NCBI GenBank assembly: GCA_934408705.1
Contig: CAKRVL010000063.1
Span: 1-15,957, forward strand
Length of the DNA stretch: 15,957 nt
Source: an uncultured Blautia sp.
GTDB taxonomy: Bacteria > Bacillota > Clostridia > Lachnospirales > Lachnospiraceae
Reading direction: 5' to 3'
Below the pieces are notes generated by a model that was given only the letters and a program-made list of their open reading frames with translations, searched no databases and was not told the origin of the DNA. This document shows positions 1 through 7,274 of this stretch, piece by piece (the stretch's first letter is position 1; each line of letters begins with the position of its first letter). The translations under genes and the position numbers were made by a program.

Positions 1-1
1 A

Positions 2-64
2 GCACCTTGCTTTATTTATCTGCTGGTACGCAGATCTTATGGATTCGGAGGTGAGAAATCATGA
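2..64 (+). CDS. FecCD/BtuC-type ABC permease, C-terminal end only (partial)
   Basis: The first 61 bases read open in one frame that ends at a TGA overlapping the next gene's ATG by four bases (ATGA). The 20 visible residues run from a hydrophobic stretch (CFIYLLVRR) into a short basic, glycine-rich tail (SYGFGGEKS). That is how permeases of the FecCD/BtuC family usually end: last membrane helix, then a few charged residues. Its position directly before a FecE/BtuD-type ATPase supports the call. This subunit would form the membrane channel for an iron-chelate, heme, corrinoid or similar substrate. The substrate cannot be read from so short a fragment, and the 5' part of the gene lies outside the window. 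Confidence 0.72.
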   Translation, partial: APCFIYLLVRRSYGFGGEKS

Positions 65-834
65 AACTGACAGCTTCGGATATCCATGTAGAGCTTGGCG
101 GAAATGAGATTCTCAAAGGAATCGATGCAGCTATAAAAGAAAAAGAATTTGTAGGAATCATAGGACCAAACGGAAGTGGGAAAAGTACACTGCTGAAATG
201 TATTTACCGTGTACTGAAGCCGGATACCGGCGTGATCATGCTGAATGGAAAGTCTTTAAATGAGTACAAGGTGAAGGATTCTGCAAAAGCACTGGCAGTG
301 GTCTCCCAGCACAATTACTATAATTTTGAATTTTCTGTACAGGAAATTGTTATGATGGGACGAGCACCTCATAAGAAAACCATGGAGCGGGATAATGCAG
401 AAGATTATAAAATAGTGGAGGAGTGTCTGGAAAAAGTGGGAATGCTTCCCTATCGGCACCGTGTTTTTTCTAGCCTGTCCGGCGGTGAGCAGCAGAGAAT
501 CATTCTGGCAAGGGCACTGGCACAGAAAACAGACTGTCTGATCCTGGATGAGCCTACCAACCATCTTGATATTAAATATCAGCTTCAGCTTCTGGATATT
601 GTAAAAAGTCTGGGGATTACCGTGATCAGTGCTTTGCATGATCTGAATATTGCAGCAGCATACTGCGACCGGATCTATGCCATGAAGGACGGTCGCCTGG
701 TGGCATGTGGAACTCCGGAAGAAGTCATTACAGAAGAGTTTATACATATGCTGTATGAAGTAGACGCAACTGTGAAAAAGGATGAATATGGCATGTTGAA
801 TGTTACATACCATCCTTTGCATGTAAAAAAATAA
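61..834 (+). CDS. ABC transporter ATP-binding protein, FecE/BtuD (iron-chelate/B12) type
   Basis: This 257-residue cytoplasmic ATPase would power import by the permease encoded just upstream. All nucleotide-binding motifs are visible: Walker A GPNGSGKST at residues 35-43, Q-loop Gln83, the signature LSGGEQQR at 139-146, Walker B LILDEP at 160-165 and the H-loop histidine 193 in ALHDLN. Length and sequence style fit the FecE/FhuC/BtuD family (siderophore, heme or cobalamin uptake). The start is well supported, with a near-perfect Shine-Dalgarno (GGAGGTGA, 47-54) seven bases before the ATG, which overlaps the permease stop. The gene ends 22 bases before cbiK and is probably co-transcribed with it, suggesting a corrinoid, cobalt-chelate or tetrapyrrole-related substrate. 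That substrate assignment is inference from neighbours. The family's periplasmic-type binding protein would have to lie upstream of the window. Confidence 0.93.
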   Translation: MKLTASDIHVELGGNEILKGIDAAIKEKEFVGIIGPNGSGKSTLLKCIYRVLKPDTGVIMLNGKSLNEYKVKDSAKALAVVSQHNYYNFEFSVQEIVMMGRAPHKKTMERDNAEDYKIVEECLEKVGMLPYRHRVFSSLSGGEQQRIILARALAQKTDCLILDEPTNHLDIKYQLQLLDIVKSLGITVISALHDLNIAAAYCDRIYAMKDGRLVACGTPEEVITEEFIHMLYEVDATVKKDEYGMLNVTYHPLHVKK

Positions 835-856
835 GGAAAATGTGGAGGAAATCTGA

Positions 857-1645
857 ATGAGCGATACAGCAAAAAAAGGAATTCTTGTAGTCAGCTTTGG
901 TACCAGTCATGAAGATACCAGAGCAGTGACCATTGATGCGATTGAAAAAGAAATTGGAGCTGCTTTTACAGATTGTAAAATTTATCGCGCATGGACCAGC
1001 AAAATGATTCTCGCCAGAATTGAAAAGAGAGATCATATTCACTATGACAATGTGGCAGAAGCAATGGAGCGTATGAAAAAGGATGGAATTACAGATGTGA
1101 TCATTCAGCCTACTCATGTAATGAACGGTGTGGAAAATGATCTTATGAAAAAGGATGTTCTGGCGTATGCAGATCATTTTCAGTCTGTGAAATTCGGAGC
1201 TCCTCTGCTTACAACAGAAGAAGATAATGAGTATGTGGTGAAAGCGGTTGCAGATGAGTTCCCTGTAATTAAGGATAAGGAAACGGCACTTGTGCTTATG
1301 GGGCATGGAACCGAGCACTACGCAAATGCCGTTTATGCCGCACTGGATTACAGATTCAAGGATATGGGATATGAAAATGTGATCGTAGGAACTGTGGAAG
1401 GTTATCCTGAAATTGACCAGGTCATGAAACAGCTTGGAAAATGCGGGGTAAAAAAAGTGGTAATCGCACCGTTTATGATCGTTGCCGGTGACCATGCGAA
1501 AAATGACATGGCAGGAGAGGAAGAAGACTCCTGGAAAAATATCATCAGCAAAGCTGGCTATGAAGTGCAGACAGTTTTGAAGGGACTGGGGGAATATGAA
1601 AGTCTTCGAAAACTTTTTGTGGCACATGCGAGGAAAGCGGTATGA
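857..1645 (+). CDS. cbiK: Anaerobic sirohydrochlorin cobaltochelatase CbiK
   Basis: A class II chelatase of 262 residues, the usual CbiK length, with no signal peptide, so probably cytosolic. It inserts Co2+ into sirohydrochlorin (factor II), the committing step of anaerobic cobalamin synthesis. Visible family features are the N-terminal VVSFGTSHEDTR (residues 11-22), the QPTHVMNGVEND segment (84-95), MGHGTEH (148-154) and APFMIVAGDHAKNDM (204-218). His150 and His213 correspond by motif to the two metal-binding histidines known from Salmonella CbiK. A GGAGG ribosome site (844-848) sits eight bases before the ATG. The stop overlaps the ATG of the next gene (ATGA). The precursor it needs is made by the operon that starts at 2166. 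Iron or nickel insertion in vivo cannot be excluded, since CbiK-type enzymes are not perfectly metal-specific. Confidence 0.9.
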   Translation: MSDTAKKGILVVSFGTSHEDTRAVTIDAIEKEIGAAFTDCKIYRAWTSKMILARIEKRDHIHYDNVAEAMERMKKDGITDVIIQPTHVMNGVENDLMKKDVLAYADHFQSVKFGAPLLTTEEDNEYVVKAVADEFPVIKDKETALVLMGHGTEHYANAVYAALDYRFKDMGYENVIVGTVEGYPEIDQVMKQLGKCGVKKVVIAPFMIVAGDHAKNDMAGEEEDSWKNIISKAGYEVQTVLKGLGEYESLRKLFVAHARKAV

Positions 1646-1998
1646 TTAAAATTGGAACACTGACCTGCCTTCACTCCAATCATGTGTGTGCCAGAGTGGG
1701 ATGCCTGAAGGCCTTTCAAAACCGCAGTGACTTTTTTGAAGGATACTCTTCGGACACACTTCTGGGAGCAATGATGACCTGTAATGGATGCAAAAGTGCA
1801 AATCCCAAAGAACCAGATGAGGATGAAGGGATTTTGGAAAAAATAGACAGGCTGGTCAGCGAAGAAATTAAGGTGATGCATGTGGGAGCCTGTCGTCTGG
1901 ACAGGGAGAAAAAAGAGTGCCCAAGAATTGCCAAAATCTGTGAGATGATAGAATCCAGGGGAATCCAGGTGGTAAGAGGAACTCACAGAGAATCCTGA
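1642..1998 (+). CDS. Small CGGC-domain protein (putative metal-binding, function unknown)
   Basis: A 118-residue soluble protein matching the CGGC domain pattern. It opens with a short strand (MIKIGTLTC), then has CARVGC (16-21), TCNGC (46-50, the CGGC position with Asn replacing the first Gly), a strand ending in HVGACR (80-85), a downstream ECP (92-94) and a C-terminal GIQVVRGTH (107-115). Cysteines at 9, 16, 21, 47, 50, 84, 93 and 100 make it cysteine-rich and suggest metal or Fe-S binding; this is inference, as the family has no established biochemical role that I can name. The ATG overlaps the cbiK stop by four bases, so translation is almost certainly coupled. The operon ends at the terminator 28 bases downstream. 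A cobalt or corrinoid handling role is possible from context only. Confidence 0.8.
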   Translation: MIKIGTLTCLHSNHVCARVGCLKAFQNRSDFFEGYSSDTLLGAMMTCNGCKSANPKEPDEDEGILEKIDRLVSEEIKVMHVGACRLDREKKECPRIAKICEMIESRGIQVVRGTHRES

Positions 1999-2025
1999 AA
2001 TAAAAATAGAAAAATCATATATGGG

Positions 2026-2072
2026 AAACTTCCAGGCAGAATGTATAAAATAGTCTGTCTGGAAGTTTTTTA
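2026..2072 (+). terminator. Intrinsic terminator of the ABC-cbiK-CGGC operon
   Basis: A 15-bp stem pairs AAACTTCCAGGCAGA (2026-2040) with TCTGTCTGGAAGTTT (2054-2068), with one G-U pair, around a 13-base loop. The right arm runs straight into a T tract (2066-2071). It lies 28 bases after the CGGC gene stop and separates that operon from the hemA promoter. Confidence 0.92.
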
Positions 2073-2095
2073 TTGCTGTGTTTTGCCTGGCTTTA

Positions 2096-2124
2096 TTGAC
2101 AATATACGCAGGAATTAGTAAAAT
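2096..2124 (+). promoter_or_regulatory. Sigma-A promoter of the hemA operon
   Basis: A perfect -35 box TTGACA (2096-2101), a 17-base spacer and a -10 box TAAAAT (2119-2124). It lies after the preceding terminator and 41 bases before the hemA ATG, predicting a start near 2131 and a leader of about 35 bases. That leader is too short for a cobalamin riboswitch or T-box, so no RNA-based control is visible for this operon. Confidence 0.85.
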
Positions 2125-2165
2125 GAGCGGTGGCAGAAAATGATATTTAAGGAGAATTACATAAG

Positions 2166-3395
2166 ATGAGTATTTCTATGATTGGAATAGACCATAGTAT
2201 GGCTCCCGTAGATATACGAGCCTTGTTTGCGTTTACCAGAAAAAATGCAGGGGAGGCTATGGAAAAATTAAAGGAACAGCCGGGAATCGACGGCTGTATT
2301 ATTCTTTCTACATGTAATCGCCTGGAGGTATGGGCAAGTGTGGATGATGAGGCAGAGCTTTCTTTATATAAAGAGCTTTGTAAGCTGAAAAATATTCATG
2401 ACGATCAGTATGAGATATATTTTACGAAACGTGTAGGACATGAAGCAGTGGAACATTTATTTTATCTTGCTTCAGGCCTGAAATCCCAGATACTTGGAGA
2501 AGACCAGATCCTTACGCAGGTAAAAGATGCACTGGGAATTGCCAGAGAGCATTTTACTACAGACGGAGCCCTTGAAGTGCTGTTTCGAATGGCCGCAACT
2601 GCGGGGAAGAAGATAAAAACCGAGGTGCCATTTTCCCACGGAAATCCTTCTGTGATCCATCAGGCAATCGAAATGCTTGACAGACAGGGGTATTTTGTAC
2701 AGGATAAGGTCTGTATGGTGATTGGAAATGGCGAGATGGGAAAGGTTGCAGCCCAGGCTCTTATGGAAGCCGGAGCAGATGTAACGGTAACCGTCCGTCA
2801 GTACCGAAGCGGAATGGTGAATATTCCGTACGGCTGTAAACGAATCAATTACGGGGAAAGAATGGACTATCTGCCTAAGTGCGATCTTGTGGTCAGTGCT
2901 ACGGCAAGTCCGAATTTTACTTTGCGCGAGGAACTGTTTGAGAATCTGGAATTGGAAAAAAGCATTGTTCTTATCGATCTGGCAGTTCCAAGAGACATTG
3001 AGCCTGAGGTGGGGAAATTCGAAGGTGTAACCTTGTTTGATATGGATAGCTTCCGTATGGAGGAAACTCCCGCTGAGCTTCAGGAAAATCTTGAGGCAGC
3101 AGGACAGATCGTACGGGAGCAGATGGATGAGTTCTTCAAATGGCTGGATGGTAAGGAACTGATACCAAGAATTCAGGAAATTAAAGAACATGCAGTAAAT
3201 GATTTTAATCTGCGGATTATGAAGCCTTTGAAGAATGCGCAGATGGATGAGCAGGAAAAAGAGAAGCTTATGAATGCAGTGGATACTGCAATGGGGAAGG
3301 TTGTAAATAAAATGCTTTTTGCATTGAGAGACAATATGAATGAGAAAGCATTTTTGGAATGTGTGGCAGGACTGGAGAAGACATATGAAAAATAA
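2166..3395 (+). CDS. hemA: Glutamyl-tRNA reductase
   Basis: The first enzyme of C5-pathway tetrapyrrole synthesis: it reduces the glutamate of glutamyl-tRNA(Glu) to glutamate-1-semialdehyde with NADPH. At 409 residues it has the normal length. The catalytic cysteine is Cys50 within LSTCNRLE (47-54), and the GEDQILTQVKDA segment (111-122) is a family hallmark. The NADPH-binding domain carries GNGEMG at 187-192, followed by DLAVPRDIEP (271-280). Residues from about 300 form the helical dimerisation domain. AAGGAG at 2149-2154 lies 11 bases before the ATG. It is the first gene behind the promoter at 2096. Its 3' end overlaps the next reading frame by 11 bases, and its product feeds HemL at the far end of the same operon. 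No heme-dependent regulatory feature is evident. Confidence 0.97.
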   Translation: MSISMIGIDHSMAPVDIRALFAFTRKNAGEAMEKLKEQPGIDGCIILSTCNRLEVWASVDDEAELSLYKELCKLKNIHDDQYEIYFTKRVGHEAVEHLFYLASGLKSQILGEDQILTQVKDALGIAREHFTTDGALEVLFRMAATAGKKIKTEVPFSHGNPSVIHQAIEMLDRQGYFVQDKVCMVIGNGEMGKVAAQALMEAGADVTVTVRQYRSGMVNIPYGCKRINYGERMDYLPKCDLVVSATASPNFTLREELFENLELEKSIVLIDLAVPRDIEPEVGKFEGVTLFDMDSFRMEETPAELQENLEAAGQIVREQMDEFFKWLDGKELIPRIQEIKEHAVNDFNLRIMKPLKNAQMDEQEKEKLMNAVDTAMGKVVNKMLFALRDNMNEKAFLECVAGLEKTYEK

Positions 3396-3870
3396 GCGTT
3401 ATTTTCCGCTATATGTGGATTTATGGGATAAAAATGTAGTGGTAGTGGGCGGGGGAACCATTGCCACAAGAAGAGTGAAAGCATTGCTGCTTTTTACCAG
3501 GAATATTACAGTAATTGCGCCTAAGATGACAGCAGATCTTTGGGAACTGGGAAAGCTGGGGAAAATTCAGATCCAGCCACGTCCTGTTAAAAAATCAGAT
3601 TTTTCAATGGCATACATGGTGCTGGCTGTTACCAATAACAGAGAATTAAATGAAGAAATTTACCGGCTCTGTAAGGAAGAGGGAATCTATGTAAATGTTG
3701 CAAGTGATAAGAGCCTGTGCGATTTTTATTTTCCCGGAATCTGCCTGAAGGATGATATTGTGGTTGGAATCACGGCCAGTGGTGTCAATCACAAAAAAGC
3801 CAAGGCTGTAAGAGAAAAAATGCAGGCACTTCTGGAAGAACTTGAAAAAGATGAGGATAGTTATGAGTAA
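3385..3870 (+). CDS. Precorrin-2 dehydrogenase (SirC/YlnF type, short form)
   Basis: Oxidises precorrin-2 to sirohydrochlorin with NAD+, linking uroporphyrinogen methylation to cobalt or iron insertion. Counted from the ATG at 3385 it has 161 residues. That start has a GGAG seven bases upstream and begins just before the typical N-terminus YFPLYVDLWDKNVVVVGGG. An upstream in-frame ATG at 3340 lies deep in hemA and lacks support. The Rossmann glycines are at 22-24. The NVASD motif (104-108) provides the likely catalytic aspartate Asp108, followed by CDFYFPG (112-118) and GITASG (128-133). The length resembles the short YlnF form rather than the longer Met8p/CysG N-terminal module, so chelatase activity is doubtful and CbiK may supply it. 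That last point is inference. Its stop overlaps the next ATG (ATGAGTAA). Confidence 0.88.
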   Translation: MKNKRYFPLYVDLWDKNVVVVGGGTIATRRVKALLLFTRNITVIAPKMTADLWELGKLGKIQIQPRPVKKSDFSMAYMVLAVTNNRELNEEIYRLCKEEGIYVNVASDKSLCDFYFPGICLKDDIVVGITASGVNHKKAKAVREKMQALLEELEKDEDSYE

Positions 3871-6304
3871 AAAAGTAGTGATCGGAAGCAGGGAAAGTAA
3901 GCTTGCTGTATTGCAAAGCCAGATGGTGAAGGATTACATTGTAAGCAAGCATCCCGAAATAGATGTGGAAATTCTTACAATGAAGACTACAGGGGATAAA
4001 ATACTGGATCGCACTCTGGACAAGATTGGTGGAAAAGGTCTTTTTGTAAAGGAACTGGACCGGGCACTTTTGGAGGGCAGAAGCCAGCTTTCTGTCCATA
4101 GCCTGAAGGATATGCCTATGGAAATTTCACAGAAGCTTCCCATACTTGCCTTTTCCAAAAGAGAGGACGTACGAGATGTGCTGGTTCTCCCAAAAGACTG
4201 TGAGACTCTGGAGCCTTCGAAGCCTATCGGCTGTTCCAGCCTTCGAAGAAAGCTGCAGCTGAAAGAAATTTACCCGGATATGCAGGTGAAAAGTATTCGT
4301 GGAAATCTCCAGACCAGACTGGAAAAGCTGGATAACGGAGAATATTCTGCGTTAGTTCTTGCAGCTGCAGGTTTGAAGCGTCTGGGGCTTGAAAACAGGA
4401 TTAGCAGGTATTTTGATACGGAGGAAATGATTCCTGCAGCAGGGCAGGGGATTCTTGCAGTTCAGGGAATGGATGGGCTGGATTATGAGTATCTGGAAGG
4501 GTATGATGATCTGCAGGCTCATCAGGCTGCAACGGCAGAGAGAGCTTTTGTAAAATTCCTTAATGGCGGTTGTACATCTCCGGTAGCAGCCTATGGAGAA
4601 ATTGAAAACGGACAGTTAAAGCTTACCGGTCTTTACTACGAAGAGGAAACCGGACATTATCTGAAAGGCTCTAAAATCGGAAGCCTATCTGAGGCTGAAA
4701 AGCTGGGGATTTCTCTTGCAAAGGAACTGCAGGAGAAATGTAAAACAGAATATAAAGAGTCCTGTTTACAAGAAGAGAATAAAAGAGCTGTGGGAAAAGT
4801 CTGGCTTGTAGGAGCCGGACCAGGAGATGCGGGGCTTTTTACCGTGAAAGGAGCCAGAGCCTTAGAACAGGCAGATGTGGTGGTTTATGACAGTCTGGTA
4901 GGACAGGGAATCCTGACACAGATTCCTGTTTCCGCGAAACTGATCAACGTGGGAAAGCGTGCCGGACATCATACCATGTCGCAGGAGAATATCAATCAGG
5001 TTCTTGCTGAGGAAGCGAAAAAAGGCAACCGGGTCGTTCGTCTGAAGGGCGGTGATCCGTTTCTCTTTGGAAGAGGGGGAGAGGAACTGGAGCTTCTTAA
5101 AAAAGAAGGGATTCCGTATGAAGTGATTCCGGGAGTAACCTCTTCCATTGCAGTTCCTGCATACAATGGAATACCTGTGACACATCGGGATTTTTGTTCT
5201 TCTGTGCATATAATAACAGGACATAAACGTCAGGGAATGGAATACGATATTGATTTTCAGGCACTGGTACATACCAAAGGAACGCTTGTTTTTCTCATGG
5301 GAATCACTGCCATGGAGGATATTTGCAGTGGCCTTATGAAAGCTGGAATGGATCCGGATATGCCGGCTGCCGTTTTGTCCAAAGGTACTACGGCTGGTCA
5401 GCAAAGAGTCGTGGCAACTGTCGCTACATTAAAGACAGCTTCTGATCAGGCGAAAATCCAGACACCGGCTATTATTGTGGTTGGAAAGGTATGTACTCTG
5501 GCAGATGATTTTGCCTGGTATGAGAAATTACCTCTGGCAGGCTGGAAAATTCTTGTCACCCGACCAAAGGAGAATATTTCCAGAACAGCAGCGCTTCTTC
5601 GGGAAAAAGGAGCAGAGGTACTGGAGCTTCCGTCCATCTGTATTACTCCATTGAAAGACCAGAGCAGACTTTATCAGGCATTTGTTGATATCCGCAGTTA
5701 TGACTGGCTGGTATTTACCAGTCCTGCAGGAGTGGATGTGTTTTTTAAAGAAATGGCGAAAAAGACAATTGATATGCGCAATCTGGGAAATGCAAAGGTG
5801 GCAGTCATTGGAGAAGGTACCAGAAAGAAACTTCTGGAAAGAGGAATTTTTCCGGATTTTATGCCTACAGTTTATGAGGGAGAGACTTTGGGAAAGGAGC
5901 TTGGCGCTTTGTTAAATGGAACAGAAAAAATTCTGATTCCCAGAGCATCCCTTGGAAATAAAAGGCTGGCAGAAGAATTGGAAAAAACAGGTGCACAGGT
6001 GGAGGATGTTCCAACTTACAAAACAGAGTATGTAAGCTGTCCTCTTATTGATGAGAAACTGGAATTTGAGGAGGGAGCCATTGATCTGGCGGTATTTACC
6101 AGTGCATCTACAGTAAAGGGATTTGTGGAAAGTACAAAAGGACTTGATTATTCCAAAGTCCGTGCTGCTTGTATTGGAAAGCAGACCCGTGCTGCAGCGG
6201 ATTCTTACGGAATGAAAACCTATATGTCAGAAAAGGCAACCATTGACAGTCTGATTGAACTTGTTGAGACACTGAAGAGGAGTGAAGAAAATGGAACTGA
6301 TTAA
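3863..6304 (+). CDS. hemC-cobA-hemD: Trifunctional fusion: hydroxymethylbilane synthase / uroporphyrinogen-III C-methyltransferase / uroporphyrinogen-III synthase
   Basis: One continuous 813-residue frame holds three enzymes. Residues 1 to about 295 are HemC: VIGSRESKLA near the start, VHSLKDMP (78-85) with catalytic Asp83, and NGGC (234-237) with the dipyrromethane-cofactor cysteine Cys237. A short charged linker (about 296-310) follows. Residues 311 to about 553 are the SAM-dependent methyltransferase (SUMT/CobA): VGAGPGDAGL (316-325), VRLKGGDPFLFGRG (392-405), VIPGVTSS (421-428) and GIPVTHR (436-442). Residues from about 560 are HemD: WKILVTRP (561-568), FTSPAGVDVFF (618-628) and FTSASTVKGF (745-754). 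It would carry porphobilinogen through to precorrin-2 on one chain. The start at 3863 is preferred because GAGGA (3853-3857) lies just upstream and the HemC N-terminus begins there; the in-frame ATG seven codons earlier adds only non-conserved residues. CobA-HemD fusions are familiar in clostridia; adding HemC is less usual. No frameshift or internal stop is seen. Confidence 0.95.
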   Translation: MSKKVVIGSRESKLAVLQSQMVKDYIVSKHPEIDVEILTMKTTGDKILDRTLDKIGGKGLFVKELDRALLEGRSQLSVHSLKDMPMEISQKLPILAFSKREDVRDVLVLPKDCETLEPSKPIGCSSLRRKLQLKEIYPDMQVKSIRGNLQTRLEKLDNGEYSALVLAAAGLKRLGLENRISRYFDTEEMIPAAGQGILAVQGMDGLDYEYLEGYDDLQAHQAATAERAFVKFLNGGCTSPVAAYGEIENGQLKLTGLYYEEETGHYLKGSKIGSLSEAEKLGISLAKELQEKCKTEYKESCLQEENKRAVGKVWLVGAGPGDAGLFTVKGARALEQADVVVYDSLVGQGILTQIPVSAKLINVGKRAGHHTMSQENINQVLAEEAKKGNRVVRLKGGDPFLFGRGGEELELLKKEGIPYEVIPGVTSSIAVPAYNGIPVTHRDFCSSVHIITGHKRQGMEYDIDFQALVHTKGTLVFLMGITAMEDICSGLMKAGMDPDMPAAVLSKGTTAGQQRVVATVATLKTASDQAKIQTPAIIVVGKVCTLADDFAWYEKLPLAGWKILVTRPKENISRTAALLREKGAEVLELPSICITPLKDQSRLYQAFVDIRSYDWLVFTSPAGVDVFFKEMAKKTIDMRNLGNAKVAVIGEGTRKKLLERGIFPDFMPTVYEGETLGKELGALLNGTEKILIPRASLGNKRLAEELEKTGAQVEDVPTYKTEYVSCPLIDEKLEFEEGAIDLAVFTSASTVKGFVESTKGLDYSKVRAACIGKQTRAAADSYGMKTYMSEKATIDSLIELVETLKRSEENGTD

Positions 6305-7274
6305 GAGACCGAGAAGATTAAGAGGGGGAGAAAGCCTGCGGAAAATGGTGAGAGAGACAAGAATGGACAAGTCTTCTCTTATTTATCCTCTGTTTGTGAT
6401 GGAAGGAAATGGAATCCAGGAAGAAATCCCTTCTATGGAGGGACAGTACCGTTACAGTCTGGATCGTCTTCCCTATAAATTGGAGCAGCTGGAAAAAGCA
6501 GGGGTAAACAGTATCATGCTTTTTGGAATCCCGGATCACAAGGATGAGATTGGAAGCGGTGCTTACGCACAGGATGGTATCGTACAGAAAGCGCTTCGGG
6601 AAGCAAAGAGCAGATTTCCAGAGATGTATTATGTGACAGATGTGTGCATGTGTGAGTATACGTCCCACGGTCATTGTGGCGTTCTCTGCGGACATGATGT
6701 GGATAATGACAAGACACTGGAGCTTCTTGCAAAAACAGCTCTTTCCCATGCACAGGCAGGCTCTGATATGATCGCACCTTCTGATATGATGGATGGACGT
6801 GTGGCTGCAATCCGCAAAGAGCTGGATCAGGGTGGTTATACGAATACCCCTATTATGTCCTATGCGGTAAAATATGCTTCCGCATTTTATGGTCCTTTCC
6901 GTGATGCTGCAGGAAGTGCCCCGGCTTTTGGTGACCGCAAAAGCTACCAGATGGATTTTCATAATAGAAGAGAGGGCATGAAGGAAGCTCTTATGGATAT
7001 TGAAGAGGGCGCAGATATTATTATGGTAAAGCCTGCAATGTCCTATCTGGATATGGTGTCTGAGATTTCCAAGTCTGTGAATGTTCCGGTGGCTGCATAC
7101 AGTGTAAGTGGTGAGTACGCTATGGTGAAAGCTGCGGCTAAGATGGGCTGGATCGATGAAGAAAGAATTATCGGGGAAATGGCAGTGGGAGCTTACCGTG
7201 CCGGCTCCCAGATTTATATCACATATTTTGCAGAAGAGATTGCCAGAATGATGGACGAAGGGAGAATCGGATAA
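6291..7274 (+). CDS. hemB: Porphobilinogen synthase (5-aminolevulinate dehydratase)
   Basis: Condenses two 5-aminolevulinate molecules to porphobilinogen, the substrate of the HemC domain encoded just upstream. It has 327 residues, the normal length. The zinc-site cysteines are present as VCMCEYTSHGHCG, with Cys119, Cys121 and Cys129, so this is a zinc-type enzyme by motif. The two Schiff-base lysines are Lys194 (YAVKYASAFYGPFRDA region) and Lys247 (IIMVKPAMSYLD). The ATG at 6291 is chosen because AGGAG (6278-6282) lies eight bases before it and the conserved N-terminus (RPRRLR) follows. A GTG at 6282 would overlap that ribosome site. The reading frame overlaps the end of the fusion gene by 14 bases, implying translational coupling. 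Its stop shares one base with the hemL ATG (TAATG). Confidence 0.97.
   Translation: MELIKRPRRLRGGESLRKMVRETRMDKSSLIYPLFVMEGNGIQEEIPSMEGQYRYSLDRLPYKLEQLEKAGVNSIMLFGIPDHKDEIGSGAYAQDGIVQKALREAKSRFPEMYYVTDVCMCEYTSHGHCGVLCGHDVDNDKTLELLAKTALSHAQAGSDMIAPSDMMDGRVAAIRKELDQGGYTNTPIMSYAVKYASAFYGPFRDAAGSAPAFGDRKSYQMDFHNRREGMKEALMDIEEGADIIMVKPAMSYLDMVSEISKSVNVPVAAYSVSGEYAMVKAAAKMGWIDEERIIGEMAVGAYRAGSQIYITYFAEEIARMMDEGRIG

Noticed and set aside
2125..2165. Cobalamin riboswitch or T-box upstream of hemA
   Set aside because: The leader after the promoter is about 35 bases, far too short, and no B12-box-like or T-box-like sequence is visible.
3340..3384. Earlier in-frame ATG for the precorrin-2 dehydrogenase
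   Set aside because: It lies inside hemA, gives non-conserved residues, and lacks the good GGAG spacing that the ATG at 3385 has.
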